A DNA stretch of 64,000 nt from Alitta virens (GCA_932294295.1 OW028579.1:37455362-37519361); one strand, 5' to 3'. Positions 1 through 11,501 are shown, numbered from the stretch's first letter. Notes: generated by a model not told the origin, from the letters alone. Program-made: numbers and translations.

Positions 1-290
1 ATGCAGGGCTCCTAGAAGATGTGTTCCCATCAACATGAACATTGACATGTGAGATGCACAATCTCTTCTGACCTCTGAAGCATGTATGTGCATCACCTAT
101 TGTCAAAGAGACCTCCAGTAAACAGCTGCGTTAACATAAGACAACACGTGTGCTCTTCCTTGGCTTTGAATTATAATTGCTGGGTCCACAATTGTGAACT
201 GTTATCTTTTATTTGTTAAATTTTAAAGCGATTTTATATTCACAATAAATTATTTCATCAGACGGTTGGGTGAGTTTTTGCTGTTATCGT
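1..290. other. Intergenic DNA, no gene seen
   Basis: AT-rich sequence left of the satellite. I see no coding frame, RNA gene or repeat that I can support. Confidence 0.5.
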
Positions 291-1240
291 GTCTTATCCT
301 ATCTTATTCAATCATGTCTAATCTTCTCTTATCTTATCTTATCTTGTCTTGTCTTGTCTTGTCTTGTCTTGTCTTGTCTTGTCTTGTCTTGTCGTGTCTT
401 GTCTTGTCTTATCTTATCTTATCTTATCTTATTCAATCATGTCTAATCTTCTCTTATCTTATCTTGTCTTGTCTTGTCTTATCCTATCTTATTCAATCAT
501 GTCTAATCTTCTCTTATCTTATCTTATCTTATCTTATCTTATCTTATTCAATCATGTCTAATCTTCTCTTATCTTCTCTTGTCTTCTCTTCTCTTATCTT
601 ATCTTATTCAATCATGTCTAATCTTCTCGTATCTTCTCTTGTCTTCTCTTATCTTATCTTATCTTATTCAATCATGTCTAATCTTCTCTTATCTTCTCTT
701 GTCTTCTCTTATCTTATCTTATCTTATTCAATCATGTCTAATCTTCTCTTATCTTCTCTTGTCTTCTCTTGTCTTATCTTATCTTATTCAATCATGTCTA
801 ATCTTCTCTTATCTTCTCTTGTCTTCTCTTATCTTATCCTATCTTATTCAATCATGTCTAATCTTCTCTTATCTTCTCTTGTCTTCTCTTGTCTTCTCTT
901 GTCTTCTCTTATCTTATCTTATTCAATCATGTCTAATCTTCTCTTATCTTCTCTTGTCTTCTCTTGTCTTATCTTATCTTATTCAATCATGTCTAATCTT
1001 CTCTTATCTTCTCTTATCTTCTCTTGTCTTATCTTATCTTATCTTATTCAATCATGTCTAATCTTGTCTTGTCTTGTCTTGTCTTGTCTTGTCTTGTCTT
1101 ATCTTATCTTATTTTATCTTATTCAATCATGTCTAATCTTCTCTTATCTTCTCTTATCTTCTCTTATCTTCTCTTGTCTTCTCTTGTCTTCTCTTGTCTT
1201 CTCTTGTCTTCTCTTCTCTTATCTTATCTTATTCAATCTT
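291..1240. repeat. Pentanucleotide satellite (TCTTA/TCTTG/TCTCT)n
   Basis: About 950 bp of TCTTA, TCTTG and TCTCT pentamers. They are interrupted at intervals by a near-constant segment reading ATTCAATCATGTCTAATCTT, which gives a higher-order unit of about 50-60 bp. Because the period is 5, all three forward frames stay open and translate to Leu/Ser/Tyr/Ile-rich low-complexity peptides, which are not genes. Confidence 0.95.
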
Positions 1241-1257
1241 TTTTTTTTTTTTTTTTT
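1239..1257. repeat. Poly-T run ending the satellite
   Basis: Homopolymer T run of about 19 bp directly after the pentamer array. Confidence 0.9.
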
Positions 1258-1390
1258 ACATAAATATGCACTAATCTTTTGATTGTTATCAACTTACTTA
1301 TGGTGTAATTATTATTTATTATTATATTGTCTTCATACCATGTGTTGTACAATGTAAGTTGGAAAGAAATAAATATTATATTATTATATT

Positions 1391-1541
1391 GTCTAATCTT
1401 CTCTTATCTTCTCTTGTCTTCTCTTATCTTATCTTATCTTATTCAATCATGTCTAATCTTCTCTTATCTTCTCTTGTCTTCTCTTGTCTTCTCTTATCTT
1501 ATCTTATCTTATCTTATCTTATCTTATCTTATCTTATCTTA
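1391..1541. repeat. Second, shorter block of the same pentamer satellite
   Basis: Same TCTTA/TCTTG/TCTCT pentamers, with one copy of the ATTCAATCATGTCTAATCTT spacer. It ends in a pure TCTTA run. About 130 bp of non-satellite DNA separates it from the main block. Confidence 0.9.
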
Positions 1542-1994
1542 GAAATGTGTCAATGTCACCATGAATAAAGAGGACATTATTTTCTGGCATCATTGGCGAT
1601 ACCTACTGTTACGTAATGGAGAATGAAATAGTATGCACCAGATGGCGCTTGTTATGTCCTTAATAGGTCGTCTGTGGCTTCTAAAACTGAAGGAGATTAT
1701 CAGAGACTTCCTGCATGGAGAAATTGCACCTTGTGAAAATGGCAATTAGGAGTGTTATTTTAGGTGTCCATGCAATTAGGACCACGGTCTGTCTTGTGAT
1801 CAGCTGCAGCAATTGAAGGAGGTTGTTTCTTGGGGAAAATGTTTCTCACTATAAAAAAAAAGGAAAAGGGAAATGAGACATGTCTTTCATCGGATTACAT
1901 AAAGAGAAGACTTGACATTAGCAAAAATAAGGCAGGCAAAATGTGGTCAAATGATTTGAAAAATGTGTTATGTGGATTATGTCTAGCTCATTAT
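1542..1994. other. Intergenic DNA, no gene seen
   Basis: No supported feature. The open frame around 1830-2144 is Lys/Tyr-rich AT-driven sequence without a recognisable domain. Confidence 0.5.
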
Positions 1995-2436
1995 ATTTAT
2001 TTATTTATTCCAATATATTTTACATGGGTTGCATCATCAGCACAGCTGTTTTGCAGATGGCCCATAAAAACAATATGTTATATAGTACAATATAGTATAA
2101 AAAAACAATTAAAACAAAAGGCGTATAAAAACAGTAATATATAAAGTAAGATTCATAAAATAGTTAAACTAAAATGTGGCGTTTCAAGGCATATTTAAAA
2201 CCAATCAGGTTGTTTACATCCTTTAAACTTGATGGCAACAAATTCCATAAGATAGCACCAACATAACCAAAATACCTCTCAGCAAACCGACTAGATACAT
2301 GTGGCATATAGACATTCATGGGGTGGCTTCTGGTATTGATACCATTGACATCACAGTTCACTACAATATTGTCAACTAAATAGGTAGGGGCCAGCCCATG
2401 TATGCACTCATTATATAAATAGTTGTAACTGTCCAT
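1995..2436 (-). mobile_element. 5'-truncated LINE (CR1/Jockey-like) 3' end
   Basis: On the minus strand, 2436 to 2164 encodes about 90 residues that resemble the extreme C-terminus of a non-LTR retrotransposon reverse-transcriptase protein. Visible landmarks are the HGLAP.YL segment, an RS/T-H-P-M-N-V-Y-P stretch, an aromatic 'RYFGYVGAILWNLLP' block and a final F-K-x-x-L-K-x-H. A stop codon follows, then an AT-rich 3' tail that ends in ATTT-type tandem units near 1995-2012, as LINE 3' ends often do. No upstream reverse-transcriptase motifs are present, so this is a dead 5'-truncated copy. Family assignment is from memory of the general pattern. Confidence 0.7.
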
Positions 2437-5400
2437 GTTTTATTATTGTTAATATATTATTATTATTTGCTATGGTATTGTTTTTCTTCTTGAATGGGTG
2501 CACTGGGCCCGGGTGATAACGTTTCAGGGCCGTAGCCTGCGGAGGGGCAGGCAGGAAGGGCAACTGAATTTTGCAAAATATGGTACATTTGGTTACTGAA
2601 GTGAACATCAGAACATGAGGAGCTTGGCTTTTGACCAAACTGCCCCCCCCCCCAGACCTTATCCCAGGCTACTGCCCTGCATTTGGCATCTCAGCATTAC
2701 GTCTGCTACCTGTAATTTTATTCACAAAAATATAATAATTATACATTTGAACTGTTTATTCAAATCGCTAAATTCATTCCTATTCAACAAGAATTGTTTG
2801 CAATCGTTTGTAGAATGATCCATGTGCATTTGAAGATCAGAAGAGCCCAAGAGGTCATTGACCCCTGAGAAGAGATCAGCATGTCACTCGCATGTCACTC
2901 GCATGTCACTTGACCCTGACAGTCACTTCTAAGATGTCCATGCCGTTTGTCATGATAACATGTGTTGTCTGACATGATACTGTGTGACCAATGACATCAT
3001 TGTGACATGCATCCTATCAAAGTAGGCTATTTAGATGGACTTAGATAAAAATAAATAAGATAAAAATAAATAAACTCTAAACTCTAACTCTTTAAATGCT
3101 CTAAACACGGTTTTCGTCTTTTTTGCTGTTTTTTGGGTTTTTTTTTCGTCTTTTTTCTTGACCTAACATCTTTGTTGTTTGTTTTTACCTGTCCATTTTG
3201 TTTAAACAAGGTTCACAAAGGTGGGCAAGTACATTGGCAATGTGGCAGACAGGACCTTCTTTTCTTTTTTTGGGTCTCTTTGACTGTTATAGTAGCCATT
3301 AGAACCACAAATAATAGTCTATTTAGAGCTGATATTGACTTCAAAGTCGTCTGATGTCAAATTAGTCAATAGGCTTTTAGCAGACACATCTGCTGGTAAA
3401 CTAGGACCAGACTGATGGTTTGGGATAGGTTATTCTTGAACTGTGCATGCAGAATTACACTGTCAAGATTGGTAAAAAGGTAAATTTTTTCCATGAACAT
3501 TATTAAACATATGATTTGTTAAAAGATATAAATTTTCAATTGTCAATTTCCAACTCATGACTCATTTAATAACTGATTACATATTTGTCCATGGTCTGAT
3601 CTCATGATATCACTCCCTGACATACCTACAGCTGACCATACATATCTTGACCATGCAAGGTCAGTACCAGACGGACACTAGGGGTCGCTGTAGTGTGATA
3701 TATGCTGGACACGACACCTAGCAGAGAATACAAATTTCACTCGTGTAAGACAGTGCATAAATGATTTAATACACAACTAACCCACTTTGTCGAAAATTAT
3801 TATGATGGCTTGATGTTGATTTATCATGGATAATATTCACAATTTTTTTTTCATGTCATGGTATTACAAATATTGAATTGGCTTGTAATCCATAATACCC
3901 TCTAGTTGTCATAACATTATGCATCTATGATATTAAATTAATAATTCTCTGGCAGGCTTAAGTCAGTTCCCGCCTATTTGACGAACCCCATGCATAGTAG
4001 GTCAACTAATATCACGTGACAGGCTTGCGCAACTTTTCTGCACGTGCGCTTTTATTCTTAAGCGTCATGGCGCTGCATGGTTGCTTCTCAAAGTTTGGGA
4101 CTCTTAACATAATCACTTTAAATCAGCTGGATTTATCCAATGTGGTGTTATTTGAATTGAGAACAATTCAGGAATCTATTTTGGACAAATCTGAGTGTTA
4201 TCTGTTTTGAAGGGACTCTAAAATGTGAAGCAGAAATCGAGTCATTTAATTGTAGGCCTACTTTAAAGGAGCTATGGTGCCAATACTCGTAACGGCCCGG
4301 GAAAGAAAGGTAAGTTGAAATTATTCTTAAAATTGTCAAATTGACCACTGAAGTGTGGACGATGCTCATTGCATAAACTTAGTTTCTGTTCATATCATGA
4401 GAGCCTGCATGCAGAGACTCCGATGAGAGCAGCCCATTCTCGCTTGGATTGCCTTGTGGTACCCCATGACAAGAAGCCCACTGAAAATGTCACAAGTATA
4501 GAAGCTTTAATTATTCGAAGTCCTTATTTAAAAAATAGTAGTATACTAGTAATATCTTTTAGTTTAAAAATGGGATACTTAAAATATACTTGTTATTGAT
4601 AGTTGAACGGACAGTGTATGCATGGCATGGGGGTATAAAATGCCTTTTGAAAGGATATATGTATTTGTGAAAACTGTTATTAATGTCATCTCCATTTTAT
4701 ATATTTTATATATTTACATGTAAAGAGCACTAGAATGTTTCCTAAATAATTTTAGCAATATACAGATTCAATAAATAAATAAATCTCATATCTATATGTC
4801 ACAGATATATGGGCTTCACCAAAACTGTAATATTGTAAACAGAATATTTTTCTCGTTATATTATGAGAAATACTCAAGCATCACTAAATGACATGGCTAA
4901 TATGTGCCCTGGAAACTCTTGGATTTAGCTCCTAATATATATTATGTATACATGCTGCACTGAGCACTCCTGTGACTTTATTTCACCCCAAAGATAAATT
5001 GTTAAGTAATATTTCAAAACCTCTTTTCAATACCAAAATTTTAGTAAGTTTAAGGTTCTAATACTGAAATTAAGCCAGTTAATTGACTTCGATGTCTGAA
5101 ACCTCACTTTTTCACTTTGACCTTGAAATTCGGCCTTGAAAGTTCAAATTCATGCTTTATTTTCAAATAACCTTTCAAAAAACAATAAATTAGCTGGTCA
5201 TGGGCTTTAAGAGATTCAGATATGATCCAATTTGGATCAGCCAGTCTAAACTTATGAAATGTTTAATGGCACATATCTCAAACAACATTTGTCAAATAAT
5301 TGCCAAACTTCCTATTGACAAGCACTGCACGTGCAAGAATGTGAATTTATGCTTTTTCACATGTGTTTATGAGACAAAATGTTCCAAAAAAACTAGAATA

Positions 5401-8239
5401 ATTACTACTTTTTTCACATATGACTCTTAATATTTGAACTTATCATAACATAAGGGCAAAATTGACATAATAGTTTCAAAGCACAATTTAACCCAAGATT
5501 GTATAACATTTGTTTCATAATTTTACCACTGAAATTAACCAAGATATGAATTTTCGAAATCTGCAACTTCAAGGTCATCTGTGACCTTGACCGTTGGCCC
5601 AAGGTCACCCATATTGCTTAATTATATCCCTTTACCCAAGAACTATACATGACCCTAATTTGGTTAAAAATGACCCTCTCAATCAAAAATTATAAAATGT
5701 TCACTTTCGACGGCAAACATGACATTTTTGAAGTGCTCTATCTTATAACCCTTTCAATACTAATTATGTTTGTGACAGTTCCGAGGAAACTCAGGTTTTA
5801 TTAAATGGGGGGTAATTACCCCTTTTCATTATGCACGATGCTATTGCATTTTAGTCAATGACAAACATATCATAAACACTTTTCTGCAACTTCATTATTT
5901 ACCTTATTCACATTATTTTCACCTTTGAGGCCTTTTGAGGAGCTTTGTGACCTTGAAAAGTATGTCAAGGTTACTAATACCGGGTCTACTTAAATGTCTC
6001 ACCCAAAGGTACGTTCTGAAAAGGTTTCGCTCCCGAGCTCCAAAAAAGGGGGGGGGGGGGGACCGAAAAAAAGCCATAGGATGGTGAATCCCAATAATAA
6101 TATGGTTTATTAATGTCAGACGTTACTTTGGCTTATATTGATATGCTCTTCGTAATATAATAACACTAATAGGCCTAATTCGTATAATTCCTACCCCAAT
6201 CAAATTAACTCTCGTAGTTTTAATTTACTGAATTTAGACCTAAAACATAATTCTAAGGGATATATATTATGTATAACTTCGGCCATTTAGTATGGAGATT
6301 GGAGTAGGTTACCTAAGCTTTGTGTCTTATATCTAAATATTGATAATCTACATGAGCGGATCCAGAAAATTATTGGGGGAGGGGGTTGACAAAATTAAAT
6401 TTATTGCGGGGACCGCACTTTTAAATTTTAATTAAAATGTACTAAGCCAAGAGGTTGACACCCCCCCCCCCCCTCCCAAATCTGCCACTGATCTAATATC
6501 TATAATTCTGGTGCATTATATTTTGTTGACGCGACAATCGCTTCAGTCTGACAATCCAAACTGGTCAATGTTTATTTAATGTGTTGGATGTGAATAATCA
6601 GAGTTCACCGCTTGTTTTTCTTCTTCTTTTTTGTGAGAAAGTGATTTCATTCCGGATCTTGCAATTAATCTTTCTTACAAGTTTATTTAGATTAGAGAAA
6701 AGTTGTCAAAATGAGTTATTAGAAGTATGATATGTATGTTGACACTTGACCTCACATCTGCATGACCTGCTGATATCAAGTGATGAAAGCCTCTTTTTGT
6801 GGGAAAATGTCTGTAAAATGAGGCTCATCAATTTGTCTACTTTGCCGATGTTGTTTCTTTGTCATATGAACCTTATCAATTTCTATAGGCCTGTGCTATG
6901 TCTGTTTTAAATAAACAAATGTATAGGACTTCACAAAATATGATGCAATGATAATGGGAATGTCTGTATGTCTGTCTCAGACATAGGGTGGGGGCCGGGG
7001 GTGACAGACTCGACCATGATCCAAGCCAGGGACGTTGTAAGTACATTTTGCTCTTATTGAATTAATTCCTATATGACTTGATTAGGCCTAAATGGATGAG
7101 ATTTCCATTGACATTGCAGTATTCATTGTGAACTTTAAGAACATGGATGTGTTTCTCAAATACATAATGTACCTTAATATATAATCAATAGCATTTTTTA
7201 CCTCGTTTCACGATCATTTGTTTATATGAATTCATCTATATAGTAGGTTTTATTCATTGTTATTTTTAGTTCTTTTGCTGTGTTTAGTTATTTTGTAACA
7301 GGGCCATTTTTGAAAAGAGCTTTTGCTCAAAATGTTTTTTACCCTTAAATAAATGCATAGTATAGGCCTAGGTCAGTCAGTCAGTCACAGTCACAGTCAG
7401 TCAGTCAGTCAGTCAGTCAGAACTCGTGTAGATAAGTTCATGATAGGTTAAAATAAGTTAGAAGGTAATGGTAACTCGTTCAAAATTTTTTTACTGAAAA
7501 GTTTACTACTTATAGGGAAAAAGTCTGTGAACTACTCGGCCTGAAATGTATTTTTAATTTATAGCTCAATAAATAAATAACATTAATTAAGATATTTCAA
7601 GTATAACTAAATAAATTGCTTAAATGACTTATAGCCTATATAAGGCACAGCTATAGAGGCCTGACTGTGGAGACCCCACCCATATGCTAATGTGCTTCCT
7701 TATCAGATTCAGATTCAGATTCTTTTTATTTTGCCAAAATAAAAATATTTACAATTTATTTTTATTTGTTTCGCAAGGAGACCTCACAAAGATAAATATA
7801 TTTTATCACTATAGCGTGAGGCCACCTGGAGAGATCCATTAGTAGTCTCATCTACATTACTCATCTCAAGTTAAAGAATATATTGTTGAAAAGTATTATG
7901 AAGAAGCAGTAGGATAGTACTTATCATCTTCATTATGTCTGCCTCTATCAGCTGTTCATGAATCGGACTATAGATCTATGCATGGTGTATCAAAAAATTA
8001 CTGATTTTATAGTACTTAGCATTGAGACATTGAGACATTGAGACAACGGCAGATTGGCCTATAGCATAGATCTAGAGTTCTGAATAGATCTAGATAAAGT
8101 TTGCGTATGACACGAGAGGACGCTGTGGTCTGACAGTGCAGTGCCATCTTGTGGGATGTGGCAGACTCATGGAAATGTGTCATGGGCCAGGAAACAGCTT
8201 GCCAGGAAGATTTCTAAACTTTCCCAGCCCATGTCAGTG
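2437..8239. other. Long AT-rich intergenic region
   Basis: Nearly 6 kb without a coding region I can support. It holds poly-C/G runs (near 2642, 6047 and 6460), short tandem GCATGTCACT units near 2885-2910, and scattered TAGGCCTA palindromes. Open frames here are short and lack domain-like composition. Exons of a large host gene cannot be excluded. Confidence 0.5.
7372..7420. repeat. (AGTC)n microsatellite
   Basis: Tandem GTCA/AGTC tetramers of about 49 bp with two interrupted CACAGT units. Confidence 0.9.
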
Positions 8240-8311
8240 TCCCAGGTGGTCTAGTGGTTAGGATTCGGCGCTCTCACCGCCGCGGCCGGGGTTCGATTCC
8301 CCGTCTGGGAA
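8240..8311 (+). tRNA. tRNA-Glu (anticodon CTC)
   Basis: A 72-nt canonical tRNA gene. The acceptor arms TCCCAGG/TCTGGGA pair (with one wobble pair), the D-arm contains TGGTCTAGTGG (A box), the anticodon loop is CTCTCAC (CTC) and the T-arm contains GGTTCGATTCC (B box). A TTTT terminator follows at 8317. It closely resembles vertebrate tRNA-Glu(CTC), so it looks functional. Confidence 0.95.
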
Positions 8312-8530
8312 GTAACTTTTAATCGTTGCCAAAGTAAACTATGGTTAATTTTTTGGGAACTGTTGTCAAATCGGAGAACAAAACTGAAAAAGAATCCCTA
8401 ATTTAAAAAAAATAAAATATTCCCTGCATGGATTAGGCCTAGGTACACATAGCACCGATCTAGGCCTACATTTACAATAAATATATGCACATTTTAAAAT
8501 TTTACCAATAAACTCTGCATTTCGTCTGTG

Positions 8531-8728
8531 TGAAATTTTGTGAGCCAATCTGGGGGGGGGGGGGGGGCACCTGGGGGCACAGCCTTTGAGTGGGAATGAA
8601 TGACCCCCCCCCCCTTTCCCCCTCCGCAGTGGCGTAGCTATGGGGGGCCTGGGGGCACGTGCCCCCCCCCACTCAAAGGCTGTGCCCCCAGGTGCCCCCC
8701 CCCCCCCAGATTGGCTCACAAAATTTCA
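8531..8728. repeat. Imperfect inverted repeat, two opposed copies of a G/C-run repeat
   Basis: The left arm (about 8531-8594) reads TGAAATTTTGTGAGCCAATC, a G run, then GGGGGCACAGCCTTTGAGTG. The right arm (about 8667-8728) is its reverse complement. The right arm lies inside the MITE at 8627-8845, so the left arm is probably a fragment of another copy in the opposite direction. Confidence 0.75.
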
Positions 8729-8845
8729 GCCTCTTAACACAGTCACGTCGAAATGATCTATGTGGGCCCCCCCCCCCAAAAAAAAAAAACATTGTGCCCC
8801 CCTGAGTGCCCCCCCCCCACTCTGCTTACCCTAGCTACGCCACTG
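8627..8845. mobile_element. hAT-like MITE, 219 bp
   Basis: It begins with CAGTGGCGTAGCTA and ends with TAGCTACGCCACTG, perfect 14-bp terminal inverted repeats of a type common in non-autonomous hAT elements. The flanking 8-mers are CCCCTCCG and CCCCTCCA, a 7/8 match to an 8-bp target duplication as expected for hAT. The inside is C/G homopolymer-rich and non-coding. Confidence 0.75.
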
Positions 8846-9433
8846 CCCCTCCACCCCTCCGCAGCTTGGCCTTACCCTAGTAGGCCTACTGGACCCTGCA
8901 ATATATTTTTAATGTCCCCCCCCCCTGGATCCGCCATGGGCTGTAATTTAAATCTCATGAAAATCTCAACGCAATGTATGTCATTGATTTATTTTCAATA
9001 TTTTTGTCAATATAGGCCTACTTGAAGATCTTATCAGCCTATAGCGTGGCGGCATTGTCATAGGCCTAGTATTAGTAGTAATAATTAATACGTCATGGTG
9101 TCACATCCACCCACTAAACAACAAATGCTAAAATAAAATCCTAGATGCTGAAACCAGCAGGGATTGAATTGCCACCAGCAGATGGCAGTACGGGCAGTTT
9201 CCTCTTCGGGTATTGGGCTATATTTAGGTATTTCCTTGTTGGGCACTGCTGGCTGAACAGCCTGAAGCCCTGAACAGAGAAACAAATCAGTGCCCTCAAA
9301 TCACCCTCAGTGCCCTTGGTGTCAAATCACCTTCCTACAATACTGTCACTGAAGGAAAGAAATGCACGAAAGTAAATACAACCAACGGGGAAGCTGTCAT
9401 AAATTCAGATCAGACCCACCAGCCAGGCATGAA
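8846..9433. other. Intergenic DNA, no gene seen
   Basis: No supported feature. It contains TAGGCCTA palindromes and a TAGTAGTAATAATTAATA stretch. Confidence 0.5.
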
Positions 9434-9528
9434 GCCCGGTTAGCTCAGTCGGTAGAGCATCAGACTTTTAAGAGAGTCCATACAAAGGAGACATCTGAGG
9501 GCCGTGGGTTCAAGTCCCACATCGGGCG
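9434..9528 (+). tRNA. tRNA-Lys (anticodon TTT) with 22-nt intron
   Basis: The acceptor GCCCGGT pairs with ATCGGGC (one G-T pair) and the discriminator is G. The D-arm is TAGCTCAGTCGGTAGAGCA and the T-arm contains GGTTCAAGTCC. The anticodon stem TCAGA/TCTGA is split. After C-T-TTT-A (anticodon 9467-9469, base 37 at 9470), 22 extra bases occupy 9471-9492 before base 38. That is the canonical position for a eukaryotic tRNA intron. A TTTT terminator follows at 9532. Without the insert the sequence is an ordinary tRNA-Lys(UUU). Confidence 0.9.
9471..9492 (+). other. Putative tRNA-Lys intron
   Basis: A 22-nt insertion between positions 37 and 38 of the tRNA. The boundary could slide by one base because of flanking A residues. 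Confidence 0.75.
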
Positions 9529-10492
9529 TTGCTTTTCCACATCGCCAGAATCGTTAAAATTTCATTATTTGTCTGTAAGGCGACACATGTAGATATGATG
9601 AGAAATGTGCCACACAGAAAAACTTACATGTACCAATTAATTTATTTTATTGTGGCCTAAACGCTAAAATTGGGAATATTATATGCTATGAACTTTAAAT
9701 TTGGAAAACGGATGAAAATTGACGAAGTAATAAAATGTATCGGATGAGTGCTTAGGGGGTAATAAATGCGCTCTTTTGCATACATAATTGCAGTTATCAG
9801 CAATGTATCTCACTTTCTGATTTAAAGGAAGGAGGCAAATACATTGTAGTCTGATATAGGCTATGCATCATAGATCTGCTCACCCAAGTGTTGTTTCCTC
9901 AACTTTGTATTAATTATCATAAAATGATTATGTATAATTACAGTTTATTAACTGGTTTAATGACCTGTTCTTCAAACAGAATCTACAAATTCTTTTATAA
10001 TCAGTCTCTGATGCACTTTCATATTTACCCTGTCCTGCCCTCAGGTCAGCATCAGTTAGTAAGCATTTAGGATATATCATAATCCAAGCTTTCCCACCCT
10101 CCTCTCCCTGCTATTTTTACAGAGGGTCTAGTTTAGGTTTAGGTTAGTCCAGAGACTGAGCTTAATTCTTATAAACGTTAACTTGTTAACTATGTTTGTC
10201 TCATTACTGTATAATATACTTTTGGTCAGCTAAGCATTAAAGTCTCTCTGTCCCACTATTTTATTGTGTAAATTGCAATCAATAACTTTAGTGATATATA
10301 TTCAATTTATCATTTGTCCAATCCTGATCAATTTAACTACTTTTCAAAGCTGTTTTAGGCAACTGGTAAATTATTTTATTGTTAGTGTATTTATTGTTAA
10401 TGCCTGGTTTTAATTGTTATCAATATATCTATGGATTTTATTGTTTTTAATGATGTAAAGGGCCCGAATGCAAAACAGCTCTGAACAGCTGA
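9529..10492. other. Intergenic DNA left of the Polinton
   Basis: AT-rich sequence without a gene I can support. It is the pre-insertion target DNA. Confidence 0.5.
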
Positions 10493-10498
10493 TCTGGC
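10493..10498. repeat. Target site duplication, left copy
   Basis: TCTGGC, identical to 28907-28912 immediately outside the other terminus. Six bases is the duplication length typical of Polinton integrases. Confidence 0.93.
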
Positions 10499-10700
10499 AG
10501 TAGTAATATACAGTGCTCTACAGCCCGCAAAGGAATCCACTTGACTTTTGGTGAAACGGAGGTAGTAAGGTAGCAACATCAAAGGGAAACCCATTGTCTT
10601 TTGGAGAACAGGATGAAGTAGGGTAGTAATTAAATTTCACACTCCAATGCATTCGGTGAAGCTAGGGTAGCTTATGTGAAGGAAGGGTAGGTAATAAATC
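10499..10700. repeat. Subterminal iterated GGTAGTAA-type motifs
   Basis: The first 200 bp carry degenerate repeats spaced about 60 bp: AGTAGTAAT at the tip, GGTAGTAA at 10561, GGTAGTAA at 10622 and GGTAGGTAATAA at 10686. The first three are preceded by TTTTGGTGAA/TTTTGGAGAA/TTCGGTGAA-like segments. They are mirrored at the right end. These could be integrase or terminal-protein recognition sites, which is inference. Confidence 0.55.
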
Positions 10701-10928
10701 GCACACCTGTCAAAGTCATTGTCACGGTGCAGTGAATCAGACCCCCTCTTGATCCCCCCCCATCCATTGTAATCCATTGCAGTCTGCTGTAGCTGGCTGT
10801 AGTCTATGGTGCAATACTTGGGAACCCCCTAATCTAAAAATAGACAGGGTGATCATTTTCTAAAAATAGCTTATGAGGTAATGGGAAATAGGGGGAGCCA
10901 GTGGAACCCTCCAGCTGGCCTCCTACAA

Positions 10929-10935
10929 TATAAAG
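10929..10935 (+). promoter_or_regulatory. TATA box of left PC4-like gene
   Basis: TATAAAG lies 42 bp before the ATG at 10977. It falls downstream of an earlier in-frame ATG at 10881, which argues that 10977 is the real start. Confidence 0.6.
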
Positions 10936-10976
10936 CCCCATCACCCCCACTCTCAACACTCAAACTGCTTCTAACC

Positions 10977-11501
10977 ATGGCAACGACGAGCTCCTCCTAT
11001 TACGCTATGACCACCCAACCTGGTGAATGGTCAACCTATGTCCTGGACATAGGCCATAGGAGGAGCGTTAGGGTGCGATCATTTCCAGAAGGAATGACAA
11101 TTCATCGCCCCGATGTAGAAGCAAGCGATTTGAGAAAATACTCAATCACACTGGGATGTGGTTCAGTCAAAGTTATGAACAAATTCTTTGACGAAATACG
11201 TCGTGCCGTGGCTGAATGTAAATCTGAGCAAATGACAGAGGAATTCTTTCTCCCTTTGGGTGATATGATTTTCCTCCAAATTAAGCCAGATTACAAATGT
11301 CTCACAATTCGTCAATTCTACAAAAGAAAAGACGATCCAACACCATTACCCGGTATACCCGGTGTTTCATTAAAATTTCAGGAATTCATCAATCTGGATC
11401 CGGAATGGATCGAATTGTTGGATTGTGTGCGTTATGAAAACGCAGAGATTTGTCAATTCGAACATCCAAAAAATCACAAAATCTGTCAGAAATGTTTCTA
11501 G
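10977..11501 (+). CDS. PC4/Sub1-like DNA-binding protein, left copy
   Basis: A 174-residue protein. Residues 90-150 have the look of the PC4 (p15) transcriptional coactivator/ssDNA-binding fold: a 'FFLPLGD' strand, a hydrophobic strand with lysines, 'LTIRQFY' followed by a charged turn, then 'PGIPGVSLKFQEF' leading into a helix. The C-terminus has Cys159, His163, His167, Cys170 and Cys173, a possible zinc knuckle. PC4-family proteins bind single-stranded DNA and act in RNA polymerase II transcription or DNA repair. Here the protein could act in genome replication or late transcription (inference). The start is at 10977 because a TATA box lies between it and the upstream in-frame ATG and the context is ACCATGG. 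An identical copy is in the right inverted repeat. Confidence 0.65.
   Translation: MATTSSSYYAMTTQPGEWSTYVLDIGHRRSVRVRSFPEGMTIHRPDVEASDLRKYSITLGCGSVKVMNKFFDEIRRAVAECKSEQMTEEFFLPLGDMIFLQIKPDYKCLTIRQFYKRKDDPTPLPGIPGVSLKFQEFINLDPEWIELLDCVRYENAEICQFEHPKNHKICQKCF

Noticed and set aside
266..1282. Long open frames of repeated Leu-Ser-Tyr-Leu-Ile
   Set aside because: They arise because a 5-bp satellite has no stop in several frames; not leucine-rich-repeat proteins.
3133..5608. Several 64-76-codon frames in AT-rich DNA
   Set aside because: Short, without domain-like composition, and no splice or repeat support.
8366..9025. Gly/Pro-rich frames around the G and C runs
   Set aside because: Produced by homopolymer tracts of the MITE and its inverted fragment.
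10881..10976. Upstream ATG extending the PC4-like protein by 32 residues
   Set aside because: A TATA box and leader lie between the two ATGs, and the extension is low-complexity.
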